Source of the DNA: Prochlorococcus sp. AG-409-O23
GTDB taxonomy: Bacteria; Cyanobacteriota; Cyanobacteriia; PCC-6307; Cyanobiaceae
Assembly: GCA_003215355.1 (NCBI GenBank)
Contig: QCKL01000002.1
Span: forward strand, 1 to 64,000
Length of the DNA stretch: 64,000 nt
Reading direction: 5' to 3'
Shown here one piece after another: positions 7,995 to 17,244 of the stretch. The position numbers and the translations under genes are program-made. Positions within the stretch are counted from its first letter, which is position 1. Every line of letters starts with the position of its first letter. The notes beneath the pieces are model-generated. The model was not told where the DNA came from and made no database searches. It worked only from the letters and a program-made list of their open reading frames with translations.

Positions 7995-10321
7995 GCTGCA
8001 CGAAGAGATAAAGCATTGACTACAACAGTTATTGAGCTAATGGCCATTAAGAGAGCCGCGATTGGTGGGGAGAGCAATAACCCAAAGCGTGGGAGCAAAA
8101 TGCCTGCCGCTAGAGGTAAGGCGATAAGGTTGTATCCAAAGGCCCAAGCTAGGTTCTGCCGGACTTTGCTCATTGTTTTTCGAGCTAGTGAAAGAGCTTC
8201 CGGTAATCCTTCTAAACGATCTCCAAGTAAAACCAACTCAGCAGTTTCTTGAGCGATTTGTGTACCTGTGCCTATTGCTATGCCCAGATCAGATGCTGCA
8301 AGCGCAGGAGCATCATTTATGCCATCACCTACCATTGCGACCTTGCCAGATGCCTGCAATTCTTCGAGTCGTTTGAGCTTGTCGGCGGGTAATAGCTGCC
8401 AACCGAGTTGATCATCTTTGAAGTTTAATTGAGCTCCTAGCCGGAGTACAGCGGCACGTCTATCACCACTCAACATGGAGAGTGTGAGGCCCTGTTCTCT
8501 TAACCTCTCAAGGGCTATATCGACATCAGGTCGCAGTTGATCATTAATCATCACAAGACCTAGGAGAGTTTCTCCTTGAGCGACTGCAACAGCTGATTGC
8601 CCTGTTTGAGTTATCTGGTCAAAAACCAAGTTTGCTGGAGAATTCCAAGTCACTCCTTGGGACTGGAGCCATTCAGGTTTACCTACCAAAATTTTTTCTT
8701 TAAAACCTTCTACTTCTCCAGATAAACCTGCTCCTGGATAAGTGTGAGTTGTCAGTGCTTTTAATAGAGGCAACTTGCGACGTTGAGCCTCTTGAAGTAA
8801 TGCATGAGCAAGTGGGTGACGGCTATTTTGCTCGAGACTTGCAGCCAGTTGAAGCATTAAATCCGGATCCTTTGTTCCGAGAACGTCGACTACTAATGGT
8901 CTCCCAATCGTGAGAGTGCCAGTTTTATCGAAGACAACTTGTTTTATAGATGCGGCCATTTCGATGACATCTCCGCCTCTAAACAACCATCCATGTCGTG
9001 CGGCTTGGCCAGAAGCCACAGTTATGACAGTTGGGGTTGCAAGTCCTAGTGCACATGGACAGGCCACCACAAGGACTGCAATAGCTAATTGCAAAGCAAG
9101 GCCTAAAGGAGTTTCTGCGGCTCCTCCTAACGCAGTATGTAAGCCGTGTTCATGACCATTTAATAGCCCTTGCCCTGAAGCATTTAGGACTTCAGGCCAT
9201 AAGTGAGATCCTATTTGCCACCAGAAAAAAAAGGTTGCCAATGCCAAGCTGACAACCCCATAGCAGAAAGTTCCTGCGACCCTGTCGGCGAGGCCTTGAA
9301 TTGGAGCCTTACGTGCTTGGGCCTCTTCAACTAAACCAATTATTCTTGCTAGGGCAGTCTCCGCACCAACTCGCTTCACTTCTAGAACAAGATTTGCTTC
9401 TAGGTTGAGACTCCCTGATGAGAGTTCAGTCCCTGGAGAGGCGTCCAAGGGCAATGGCTCTCCCGTAAGGCTTGAAATGTCGATTGCGGAATGACCTTCA
9501 AGCACAACTCCGTCCACTGGGATTCGATCCCCTGCAAGCAATTGAACTTTTTCGCCAGGCCTTAGAGCACCAACTCTGACTTCACGGATTTCTTTGCCTC
9601 CTACAAGAAGCCTTGCCGTATCTGGTTGTAGCTGGGCTAATTGTTTTAAAGCCCGTCCAGTACGAAAACGTGCGCGCTCTTCCAAAAACCTCCCGAGCAA
9701 AACAAATCCAAGAAGCATTACAGGCTCATTAAAAAAACATGGCCAGCCAACTCCAGGCCAAATCAAAGCAACAAGACTGGTTAAATAAGCACTACTCACT
9801 CCTAATCCAACAAGAGTGTCCATGCTTGGAGACAAAGCGAGTGCAGCTTTGGCTCCACCTCTGAGAATTGGGAGTCCTGGACCCATTAAGGCCAAGGTTG
9901 CGAGGGTGGCATGAAAGGGCAAGCTTCCCAAGAGGGGAAGGTTAAGTTTGCCTCCTTCTGCTAGATGGCCTAGTACTGATAGGAGGAGCAAAATTAGGGC
10001 GACCATCAGTTGACGCCACTGTTGCCACCACTCCTTAATCGAACCCAGTTCTTGACTCGATGTTTGTGTTAAAGGGTTTGCTTGTCTTGTTTGAGCAGGA
10101 AAACCTCGGTCATGAAGGGCTTGAAAGATTGAGTCAAGCGGTCTATCAGGATCATCCAGTTCTACCCAAGCTGTCCTGGCCACAAGATTGACACTCGCAT
10201 CCTTGATAAACGGGTGATCAAGCAGGGTTTGCTCAACAGCTCTCACACAGCCACCACATTTCATCCCTTCTACGTCGAGTAAGACCGTTTTTTGACAAGA
10301 TGGAAGGTCGGAGTGGCTCAA
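7991..10321 (-). CDS. Cu+-exporting/transporting P1B-type ATPase (CtaA/PacS-like)
   Basis: A 776-residue heavy-metal ATPase. An N-terminal HMA domain carries GMKCGGC (C22, C25). Downstream are the actuator-domain TGE in SSLTGEPLP, the membrane metal site ACPCALGLATP, the phosphorylation motif DKTGTLT, the HP motif in SRHPLAHAL, and the hinge GDGINDAPAL. YN in AFGYNLIALP and MAISS in the last helices fit the P1B-1 copper subgroup. In cyanobacteria such pumps (CtaA, PacS) feed copper to plastocyanin and cytochrome oxidase; which of the two this is cannot be told. Start is TTG at 10321, just before the HMA domain. Confidence 0.9.
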   Translation of the reverse strand: MSHSDLPSCQKTVLLDVEGMKCGGCVRAVEQTLLDHPFIKDASVNLVARTAWVELDDPDRPLDSIFQALHDRGFPAQTRQANPLTQTSSQELGSIKEWWQQWRQLMVALILLLLSVLGHLAEGGKLNLPLLGSLPFHATLATLALMGPGLPILRGGAKAALALSPSMDTLVGLGVSSAYLTSLVALIWPGVGWPCFFNEPVMLLGFVLLGRFLEERARFRTGRALKQLAQLQPDTARLLVGGKEIREVRVGALRPGEKVQLLAGDRIPVDGVVLEGHSAIDISSLTGEPLPLDASPGTELSSGSLNLEANLVLEVKRVGAETALARIIGLVEEAQARKAPIQGLADRVAGTFCYGVVSLALATFFFWWQIGSHLWPEVLNASGQGLLNGHEHGLHTALGGAAETPLGLALQLAIAVLVVACPCALGLATPTVITVASGQAARHGWLFRGGDVIEMAASIKQVVFDKTGTLTIGRPLVVDVLGTKDPDLMLQLAASLEQNSRHPLAHALLQEAQRRKLPLLKALTTHTYPGAGLSGEVEGFKEKILVGKPEWLQSQGVTWNSPANLVFDQITQTGQSAVAVAQGETLLGLVMINDQLRPDVDIALERLREQGLTLSMLSGDRRAAVLRLGAQLNFKDDQLGWQLLPADKLKRLEELQASGKVAMVGDGINDAPALAASDLGIAIGTGTQIAQETAELVLLGDRLEGLPEALSLARKTMSKVRQNLAWAFGYNLIALPLAAGILLPRFGLLLSPPIAALLMAISSITVVVNALSLRAA

Positions 10322-10466
10322 GGATCGTGACGAGGTATCTATAAGTTAATAAAAAAAGGTGGAATTACAGGCGATTTCTAACTGAACAAGTGAAATTGCT
10401 ACTACTCAAGCAAGGATGCGAGTTTGCCGGCAGGATGGTTGACAATTGAATTCTTTTTAAAACAAC

Positions 10467-10988
10467 GTGCCTCTTAGTCAAAAAAAGGACAATTTCATCG
10501 ACAAGGCCTTCACTGTAATGGCCGAATTGATAGTCAAGGCAATGCCTATTGATGAGAAGGAGAAGAAAGCATATATCTATTACCGAGAAGGACTGGCAGC
10601 TCAAGACCGTGGAGATTATTCAGAAGCTCTTGAGTGTTACGAAGAAAGCTTGACGCTTGAGATGAATCCAGTTGATAGGAGTGAGACTCTTAAGAACATG
10701 GCAATTATTTATATGAGTAATGGTGATGAGGATCGTGCCCTAGAGATTTATATGAAGTCATTGGAAGAGAACCCGAAACAACCTTCCTGCCTAAAGAACA
10801 TGGGGCTCATTTATGAGAAGCGTGGAAGACTTGCCGAGCAAGCTGGTAATCATGATGAGAGTGATATATGGCTTGACAAAGCCACTGAAGTATGGACTAA
10901 GGCAGTAAGACTTTATCCAGGGGGCTATTTAGATATTGAGAACTGGTTAAAGACCACTGGTAGGAGCAATGTTGATGTCTATTTTTAA
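10467..10988 (+). CDS. ycf3: Photosystem I assembly protein Ycf3
   Basis: A 173-residue TPR protein needed to assemble PSI in the thylakoid. The N-terminus [17 protein letters not shown] block (here [19 protein letters not shown]), three tetratricopeptide repeats (about residues 35-140, for example [20 protein letters not shown]) and the C-terminal [20 protein letters not shown] are all typical of Ycf3. Start is GTG at 10467, which gives the conserved start region. It is divergent from the copper ATPase (145-base gap) and convergent with radA, 10 bases away. Confidence 0.95.
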   Translation: MPLSQKKDNFIDKAFTVMAELIVKAMPIDEKEKKAYIYYREGLAAQDRGDYSEALECYEESLTLEMNPVDRSETLKNMAIIYMSNGDEDRALEIYMKSLEENPKQPSCLKNMGLIYEKRGRLAEQAGNHDESDIWLDKATEVWTKAVRLYPGGYLDIENWLKTTGRSNVDVYF

Positions 10989-10998
10989 ATATCAGGAA

Positions 10999-12396
10999 CT
11001 AGATTTCGTCCTTCCCTGGGTCTGCCCCTAGCGCTATTATAATGGCTTCGGTAATGCTTGATGCTTCTAATAATTCTATGCTTATTTCTTCTTTTAGAGG
11101 GTTGATTCCGCTCCCTTTAGGTATGACAGCTCTTTGAAATCCAAGCCTACAAGCTTCTTGAAGCCTTTGGATGATTTGTCCAACTGGGCGTAGTTGTCCC
11201 CCAAGGCCTAGCTCACCAATAAGTACTGTCCCTCCTGGCAGTTTTAAGTCTCTGTAACTAGATATAATGGCCGCTGCTATCCCTAGATCGGCAGCTGGTT
11301 CTTCAACTTCTAATCCCCCAGCAACAGCTAAGTAACAGTCATATCTAGATAGAGCTAGGCCCATGTGTTTTTCAAGCACCGCAAGTATTTGGTGCAGCCT
11401 ATTGGTTCCTATTCCTGTCGCAGTGCGCCTAGGACTTGGATAAGTTGTTGCACTAACAAGTGCTTGAAGATCTACCAATAATGATCTGGTACCTTCACAC
11501 GCTACGATTGTTGAGATGCCAGTTGCAGACTTCCTGCTTAGAAATATTTCACTTGGATTCTCTACTTCAATTAGTCCCTGCCCCTGCATCTCAAACACGC
11601 CAAGTTCATGAGTTGCACCAAAACGGTTTTTAACAGCCCTTAAAAGCCTATGACTTGCAAAGCGATCTCCTTCAAAAGTCAGTACAGCGTCAACAAGATG
11701 TTCTAAAACTTTGGGTCCTGCAAGTATCCCTTCTTTTGTGACATGGCCTACAAGAAGTAATGCGGTGTCTTGTCGCTTTGCGAGTCTTTGTAAAGATGCA
11801 GCACATTCGCGTACTTGTGCAACTGAGCCAGGCGCACTAGAAAGATTCTCATCATTTAACGCTTGGACACTGTCAATTATTGCTACTTCAGGTTTGAGTG
11901 ATTCGAGCTCTTGAAGCACTAAATCCAGATCAGTTTCTGATAGGAGTTGAAGGCTTGATTTCTCTTCGTTAAGCCGGCTCCATCTAAGTCTTACTTGTTG
12001 TGCAGATTCTTCTGCGCTCACATAAAGCACTGATTGATTGAGCGCAATGGCATTTGCACTTTGCAAGAGAAGAGTACTTTTACCAATACCAGGCTCACCT
12101 CCAACCAAAACAAGAGAGCCTGGAACCAACCCACCTCCAAGCACTCGGTCAAACTCGTTGTATCCACTTGGGATGCGCTTTACTGGTCCGACACCAATTG
12201 TTTCGATTGGTTCTGATCGTTTGGGTAATGGGTGAATAGATTTATCAAACTTTGCAGTGCGTTTTCGACTATTGCTTGATTGTGGAGCCTGCTCAATAAT
12301 TGAGTTCCAATCCCCGCAACTGGAGCACCTCCCAAAGTATTGCCGTGTTTGTGCACCACAGCTTTGGCAGACGTAAAAGGAAGCAGGGCGAGACAC
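10999..12396 (-). CDS. radA: DNA repair protein RadA
   Basis: A 465-residue RecA-like helicase/branch-migration factor. The N-terminal zinc finger has C10, C13, C24 and C27. Walker A is GGEPGIGKSTLLLQ, Walker B VAIIDSVQAL, and the diagnostic RadA motif KNRFG lies in VKNRFGATHELG. The C-terminal Lon-like domain includes EPAADLGIAAAI and GELGLGGQLRPV. GTG start at 12396. It is divergent from rpaB with a 108-base shared upstream region. Confidence 0.95.
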   Translation of the reverse strand: MSRPASFYVCQSCGAQTRQYFGRCSSCGDWNSIIEQAPQSSNSRKRTAKFDKSIHPLPKRSEPIETIGVGPVKRIPSGYNEFDRVLGGGLVPGSLVLVGGEPGIGKSTLLLQSANAIALNQSVLYVSAEESAQQVRLRWSRLNEEKSSLQLLSETDLDLVLQELESLKPEVAIIDSVQALNDENLSSAPGSVAQVRECAASLQRLAKRQDTALLLVGHVTKEGILAGPKVLEHLVDAVLTFEGDRFASHRLLRAVKNRFGATHELGVFEMQGQGLIEVENPSEIFLSRKSATGISTIVACEGTRSLLVDLQALVSATTYPSPRRTATGIGTNRLHQILAVLEKHMGLALSRYDCYLAVAGGLEVEEPAADLGIAAAIISSYRDLKLPGGTVLIGELGLGGQLRPVGQIIQRLQEACRLGFQRAVIPKGSGINPLKEEISIELLEASSITEAIIIALGADPGKDEI

Positions 12397-12504
12397 TTAG
12401 ATCTGTGAAGAAAGTTGGCTTTGGATTAATAAGAGTGGACTTTCGAGACCTTTTAGGGTCTTGTCTAAGATCAGGGCCTTGTAGCCGCCAAAGCTAAAGA
12501 CGAC

Positions 12505-13251
12505 ATGACGGCCATTAGTCCATCTAAGGAAACGATTCTCGTAGCAGACGATGAAGCGAGCATTCGAAGGATCCTTGAAACGCGCCTATCCATGATCGGT
12601 TATCAGGTCCTTACAGCTTGCGATGGCAATGAAGCCCTAGCGCTTTTTCGCAACTCTGAGCCTGATTTGGTTGTTCTCGACATCATGATGCCGAAGCTAG
12701 ATGGATATGGGGTAATTCAAGAGTTGCGGAAGGAGTCCGATGTGCCGATTGTGATGCTCACTGCCTTGGGTGATGTTGCGGACAGAATCACAGGTCTTGA
12801 ACTGGGAGCAGATGACTATGTTGTTAAACCATTTAGTCCAAAGGAATTAGAGGCTCGTATTAGATGCGTGCTTCGTCGAGTGGAGAAAGAGCACATTGCT
12901 GGGATCCCTAATTCTGGGGTGATTCAGGTCACTAATTTGCGAATAGATACCAATAAAAGACAGGTCTTTCGTAATGATGAACGTATACGTCTTACAGGAA
13001 TGGAATTTAGCTTGCTTGAGTTATTAGTTAGTCGCTCAGGTGAACCTTTCAGTAGGGGGGAAATTCTTAAGGAAGTGTGGGGATATACCCCTGAAAGACA
13101 TGTTGATACGCGAGTTGTAGATGTCCATATCTCGAGGCTTCGTTCGAAGCTGGAAGATGATCCAGCCAACCCAGAGCTTATCCTCACTGCTAGGGGGACT
13201 GGCTATCTGTTCCAGCGCATCGTTGATTCCATGGCTTCCGAAGGGCTCTGA
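12505..13251 (+). CDS. rpaB: Response regulator RpaB (Ycf27)
   Basis: A 248-residue OmpR-type regulator of high-light and photosynthesis genes, which binds HLR1 elements and is the partner of the histidine kinase NblS. The receiver domain has D15/D16, phospho-acceptor D59 in VVLDIMMPKLDGYG, and K in YVVKPFSPKELEARI. The winged helix has LTGMEFSLLELLVSRSGEPFSR and LTARGTGYLFQRI. Very close to the cyanobacterial/plastid Ycf27 pattern. It is the first gene of a run with plsX-fabH-fabD-plsC; the plsX ATG lies 7 bases after its stop. Confidence 0.92.
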   Translation: MTAISPSKETILVADDEASIRRILETRLSMIGYQVLTACDGNEALALFRNSEPDLVVLDIMMPKLDGYGVIQELRKESDVPIVMLTALGDVADRITGLELGADDYVVKPFSPKELEARIRCVLRRVEKEHIAGIPNSGVIQVTNLRIDTNKRQVFRNDERIRLTGMEFSLLELLVSRSGEPFSRGEILKEVWGYTPERHVDTRVVDVHISRLRSKLEDDPANPELILTARGTGYLFQRIVDSMASEGL

Positions 13252-13258
13252 TTTGTCA

Positions 13259-14575
13259 ATGTCCGATGAGCTCAAAAGTAAAACTAATCGTCCAAGAGCC
13301 ATTAGACGCTTGGTCATTTGGTATCGCCGTAACGCCGCGGTAACAAGTCTTGTTGATACTGCTGCCAATTCAGCATCAGCGGCTGGCAATGTCGCTGGGA
13401 CAGTTGTTTCAAGTGCTGGATCGGTAGTATCTAGTGCTGGATATATGGCTGGAAGTGTTCTTCAGCCACTTGTATTTGATCCACTGCGGAGGCTCCAAGG
13501 TGGAGATAGTGGTACAGAGCAAACCATTCGAGATCACGAAAGAGTATGGATAGCAGTTGATGGTATGGGTGGAGATAATGCGCCTGGCCAAATTCTTGAT
13601 GGTTGCTTGCAGGCTTTAGAGCGCTTGCCACTTCGGATCAAATTTGTGGGGGAATTGGAACTAGTACTAAAGGCTTCTAAAGAAATGGGATTGGAAGAAT
13701 TAATCAACCAGGCCATTTTCGCTGGTCATCTCGAGTTGGTTGGGAGTGGCCCCTCAGTAGGCATGGACGAGGAAGCCACTGTTGTTCGTAGAAAACGCGA
13801 TGCCAGCATCAACGTTGCAATGGATTTGGTTAAGAAGGGGGAGGCGATGGCGGTTTATTCGGCAGGCAATTCTGGGGCGTTAATGGCTTCTGCAATTTTT
13901 CGGTTGGGACGTCTTTCAGGAATTGACAGGCCTGCGATTGGAGCACTTTTCCCAACCAAAGATCCTGCTCAACCAGTTCTCGTACTTGATGTTGGGGCAA
14001 ATATGGATTGCAAGCCAAGTTATTTACATCAATTTGCTTTGTTGGGAAATATTTATTCACGGGATGTTCTTCAGGTAAAGAAGCCTCGTATTGGATTACT
14101 TAATATTGGAGAAGAGGCATGCAAGGGCAATGATCTCTCATTAAGTGCTTATGAGTTAATGAGTGCGGAGACTCGCTTTAATTTTGCAGGTAATTGTGAA
14201 GGTAGAGATGTTCTTTCTGGGGCTTTTGATGTAGTTGTTTGTGATGGCTTTACAGGCAATATTTTATTGAAGTTCCTTGAGTCAGTAGGAAGTGTTTTAT
14301 TGGATGTGCTTCGTGCTGAACTCCCTAGGGGTAGGCGCGGAAAAGTTGGATCTGCATTCCTCCGCAGTAATCTCAAGAGGATCAAAAAACGTCTAGATCA
14401 TGCTGAGCATGGAGGTGCTCTTTTATTAGGTGTGAATGGAATATGTGTGATTGGCCACGGAAGTAGCAAGGCGCTTTCTGTTGTTAGCGCTCTTCGCTTG
14501 GCCCACTCCGCTGCTAGTCATGGGGTTATGGACGATTTAGCAGGCCTACAAGAACCTTCTGCTTTGAGTGTTTGA
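13259..14575 (+). CDS. plsX: Phosphate acyltransferase PlsX, with N-terminal extension
   Basis: Converts acyl-ACP to acyl-phosphate for phosphatidic acid synthesis. The core starts near residue 95 with VWIAVDGMGGDNAPG and contains SAGNSGALMA, DVGANMDCKP, NIGEEACKGN and DGFTGNILLK, all PlsX landmarks. About 90 residues precede it: a basic stretch (KTNRPRAIRRLVIWYRR) and an Ala/Gly/Ser/Val-rich low-complexity segment, perhaps a membrane anchor. I chose ATG 13259, just after rpaB; an in-frame GTG-type start at 13121 would lie inside rpaB. It is followed by fabH after 54 bases. Confidence 0.92.
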   Translation: MSDELKSKTNRPRAIRRLVIWYRRNAAVTSLVDTAANSASAAGNVAGTVVSSAGSVVSSAGYMAGSVLQPLVFDPLRRLQGGDSGTEQTIRDHERVWIAVDGMGGDNAPGQILDGCLQALERLPLRIKFVGELELVLKASKEMGLEELINQAIFAGHLELVGSGPSVGMDEEATVVRRKRDASINVAMDLVKKGEAMAVYSAGNSGALMASAIFRLGRLSGIDRPAIGALFPTKDPAQPVLVLDVGANMDCKPSYLHQFALLGNIYSRDVLQVKKPRIGLLNIGEEACKGNDLSLSAYELMSAETRFNFAGNCEGRDVLSGAFDVVVCDGFTGNILLKFLESVGSVLLDVLRAELPRGRRGKVGSAFLRSNLKRIKKRLDHAEHGGALLLGVNGICVIGHGSSKALSVVSALRLAHSAASHGVMDDLAGLQEPSALSV

Positions 14576-14629
14576 GTCTGCAAGTGAGGAGGATTGTGGT
14601 TGACTGACAAAACTAGGAACCACTAGCTC

Positions 14630-15649
14630 TTGCCTGGAACTTCCAAAAACCTTGGTGGCGTAGCACTGGTAGGGAGCGGCAGTGCCACTCCAAACCAAAG
14701 GCTTACTAATGATCAACTCAGCCTTCGGGTTGATACAAATGATGCATGGATCAGGAGTCGGACAGGTATTGGTGCAAGAAGAGTGATTGGGAGTGACGAA
14801 ACTTTGGTTGAATTAAGTCAAAGAGCAGGTTCTTTGGCCATACAACGGGCGGGATGGGATCCCACTAGTGTCGATTTGGTTTTATTAGCAACCTCTACTC
14901 CGGACGATCTTTTTGGTTCAGCCCCTAAGGTGCAAGCCTTGCTGGGAGCAAAGCAGGCTGTCGCTTTTGATTTGACAGCTGCATGCAGTGGGTTTCTTTT
15001 CGCATTAGTTACGGCTTCGCAATTTTTACGAACTGGTGCAATGCGTCGTGCGTTAGTGATAGGTGCCGATCAGCTAAGTAGGTGGGTTGATTGGGATGAT
15101 CGCAGAAGTTGCGTTCTTTTTGGAGATGGTGCTGGAGCAATTGCCCTGGAATCAACCAGTCTTGTTCAAAATGGGTTGCTTGATTTTCAACTGAAGACTG
15201 ATGGCAGTCGTGGAGATTGCCTGAATTTGCCTCAGCTCAATGCAACCAGTCCTCTTGTTGCTGGAGCTACTTATCAGCAAGGAGGATTTTCTCCTATACA
15301 GATGAATGGGCAAGAGGTTTATAAGTTTGCAGTAAGAGAAGTTCCTGCGATTTTGGAAACTTTGTTAAAGGCCAATCAAGTTGATCCAGAATCGTTGGAT
15401 TGGCTCCTTTTACATCAAGCTAATCAGCGGATACTAGATGCCGTTGCGGACCGTTTTGAAGTCTCTTATCAAAAGGTCCTGAGCAATCTTGCTGACTATG
15501 GCAATACTTCTGCTGCAACGATCCCACTTATGCTTGATGAAGCAGTTCAAGATGGGAGGGTTCAGCCAGGCCACTTAATAGCGAGTAGTGGTTTTGGTGC
15601 GGGCTTAAGTTGGGGAGCAGCACTTTTCCGTTGGCAAGGTGCCACGTAG
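14630..15649 (+). CDS. fabH: 3-oxoacyl-ACP synthase III (FabH)
   Basis: A 339-residue ketoacyl-ACP synthase III that starts fatty acid synthesis by condensing acetyl-CoA with malonyl-ACP. The catalytic triad is visible: C119 in LTAACSGF, H262 in LLHQANQR and N292 in DYGNTSAA. GFGAGLSWG closes the protein. There is no ATG near the conserved start, so TTG at 14630 is proposed, giving about ten extra residues before GVALVGSGS. It sits between plsX and fabD, the standard order. Confidence 0.95.
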   Translation: MPGTSKNLGGVALVGSGSATPNQRLTNDQLSLRVDTNDAWIRSRTGIGARRVIGSDETLVELSQRAGSLAIQRAGWDPTSVDLVLLATSTPDDLFGSAPKVQALLGAKQAVAFDLTAACSGFLFALVTASQFLRTGAMRRALVIGADQLSRWVDWDDRRSCVLFGDGAGAIALESTSLVQNGLLDFQLKTDGSRGDCLNLPQLNATSPLVAGATYQQGGFSPIQMNGQEVYKFAVREVPAILETLLKANQVDPESLDWLLLHQANQRILDAVADRFEVSYQKVLSNLADYGNTSAATIPLMLDEAVQDGRVQPGHLIASSGFGAGLSWGAALFRWQGAT

Positions 15650-15678
15650 GCTCTGGCTGATTTCTCTGAGTAGTTTTT

Positions 15679-16575
15679 ATGGCTATTGCTTGGGTGTTTC
15701 CTGGCCAAGGTTCACAGAAAGTGGGTATGGCTGACCCAGTACTTGATTTGCCAGGGGCCTTACAGCGCTTTGAAGCAGCATCCCAAGTATTAGGGCGTGA
15801 TTTGTTGAAGATATGCAGAGGGGAAAGGAGTACAGGAAACCAATTAGATGATCTTAATGACACTCGTAATACTCAGCCGGCAATGTTTGTGGTGGAGTCA
15901 TTATTGGTTGATGACTTGAAAAGGCAGGGACGAGAAGCAGCTTTTTTGGCAGGCCATAGCCTTGGTGAATTAGTAGCTCTTTATGCAGGAAATGTTTTTG
16001 ATGTATCGACTGGATTGCGATTGCTTCATCGTCGTTCAGAGTTGATGTCTGACGCTGGTGGCGGCACAATGGCAGCAGTAATGGGATTTGATCGTAAACA
16101 GCTGGAGGAACTGGTTGCGGCTACTGAAGGCGTTGTTATAGCCAATGACAATAGTTCTGCTCAGGTTGTCCTGTCTGGCGCCTTGGAAGGGGTTAATTCA
16201 GTGTGCAGCAATTTGAAATGTAAAAGAGCTATTCCTCTTCAGGTTTCAGGTGCTTTTCATTCACCTTTTATGGCTGATGCTGCAAAAGCTTTTTCGAAGG
16301 AGCTTGATGATGTCATTTTTCAAGATGCTCTGGTTCCAGTCTTGAGTAATGCTGACCCAATTCCAACTTGCGATGCAGACATTTTGAAGCAAAGGCTCAA
16401 ATTGCAAATGACGACAGGAGTTCGCTGGCGCGAGACAATGGAAGTTTTTGCGCTTGAAGGAGTAAAAACTTTGGTTGAGATTGGACCTGGCAATGTTCTT
16501 GGAGGCCTTGCAAAGCGTTCGCTGGAGGACGTCACTATTAACCAGCTTGCGACAGCCAGTGATTTGGGCCATTAA
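15679..16575 (+). CDS. fabD: Malonyl-CoA:ACP transacylase (FabD)
   Basis: A 298-residue acyltransferase that loads malonyl onto ACP. The N-terminal FPGQGSQ, nucleophile S94 in GHSLGE, and catalytic H194 in GAFHSPFM are all in place. Starts 29 bases after fabH and its stop TAA shares its last base with the ATG of plsC, which implies translational coupling in the lipid operon. Confidence 0.96.
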   Translation: MAIAWVFPGQGSQKVGMADPVLDLPGALQRFEAASQVLGRDLLKICRGERSTGNQLDDLNDTRNTQPAMFVVESLLVDDLKRQGREAAFLAGHSLGELVALYAGNVFDVSTGLRLLHRRSELMSDAGGGTMAAVMGFDRKQLEELVAATEGVVIANDNSSAQVVLSGALEGVNSVCSNLKCKRAIPLQVSGAFHSPFMADAAKAFSKELDDVIFQDALVPVLSNADPIPTCDADILKQRLKLQMTTGVRWRETMEVFALEGVKTLVEIGPGNVLGGLAKRSLEDVTINQLATASDLGH

Positions 16576-17240
16576 TGTTGAACATCTTTAGTCAACTGAC
16601 TCCATCTGAGAGGTCAGAAAATAGGTCTCCTCAGCCAAGCTTTGTTTACTTTTTGGTGAGCTATTTGATTGTTTTCCCTATTTTCCGACTCCTGTTCAGA
16701 GGGCAAACCATTGGCAATCAAAATGTTCCTAGTGATGGCCCATTAGTAGTAGTGGCCAATCATGGTTCACATTTAGATCCACCAATTCTTGGACACGCTT
16801 TGAGCAGGCCTGTGGCTTTTATGGCAAAAGCTGAGCTTTTCAGAGTGCCTCTTTTGGGTGCTCTCATTCGCGCATGTGGAGCTTATCCAGTCAAAAGAGG
16901 TGCTAGTGATCGTGAGGCTATTCGAATTGCGACTGCTCGATTGCTTGAAGGTTGTGCGATAGGTGTTTTCTTGGATGGAACTAGGCAGGCTAATGGCAGA
17001 GTGAATAGACCTAGACCAGGAGCAGCTTTGTTGGCTGCACGTGCTGATGCCTCACTATTGCCAGTAGCGATAGTGAATAGTCATAGGGCGCTTGGACCTG
17101 GTCGATTTTGGCCGCGCTTTGTATCTATTGAATTGCGAATTGGCAAACCAATACCTCCTCCATTAAGTAGAAGAAAGTCTGATTTAGAAGTTACTACTGA
17201 TGAGCTCAAAAGAAGAATTAACTTACTTTTGGATCATTAA
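16575..17240 (+). CDS. plsC: 1-acyl-sn-glycerol-3-phosphate acyltransferase
   Basis: A 221-residue membrane-bound LPLAT-family enzyme making phosphatidic acid from lysophosphatidic acid. A hydrophobic helix (about residues 23-41) precedes the acyltransferase motif NHGSHLDPP (H63, D68). The glycerol-phosphate binding motif, usually EGTR, reads DGTR in FLDGTRQANG, a conservative change. It overlaps fabD by one base and ends 4 bases before the convergent DUF218 gene. Confidence 0.88.
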   Translation: MLNIFSQLTPSERSENRSPQPSFVYFLVSYLIVFPIFRLLFRGQTIGNQNVPSDGPLVVVANHGSHLDPPILGHALSRPVAFMAKAELFRVPLLGALIRACGAYPVKRGASDREAIRIATARLLEGCAIGVFLDGTRQANGRVNRPRPGAALLAARADASLLPVAIVNSHRALGPGRFWPRFVSIELRIGKPIPPPLSRRKSDLEVTTDELKRRINLLLDH

Positions 17241-17244
17241 CTTT

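Noticed and set aside
10439..10466. TTGACA as a -35 box for ycf3.
   Set aside because: No acceptable -10 hexamer at 16-18 bases downstream (sequence there is near ACAACG).
13036..13389. 117-residue minus-strand ORF.
   Set aside because: Shadow over the rpaB/plsX junction.
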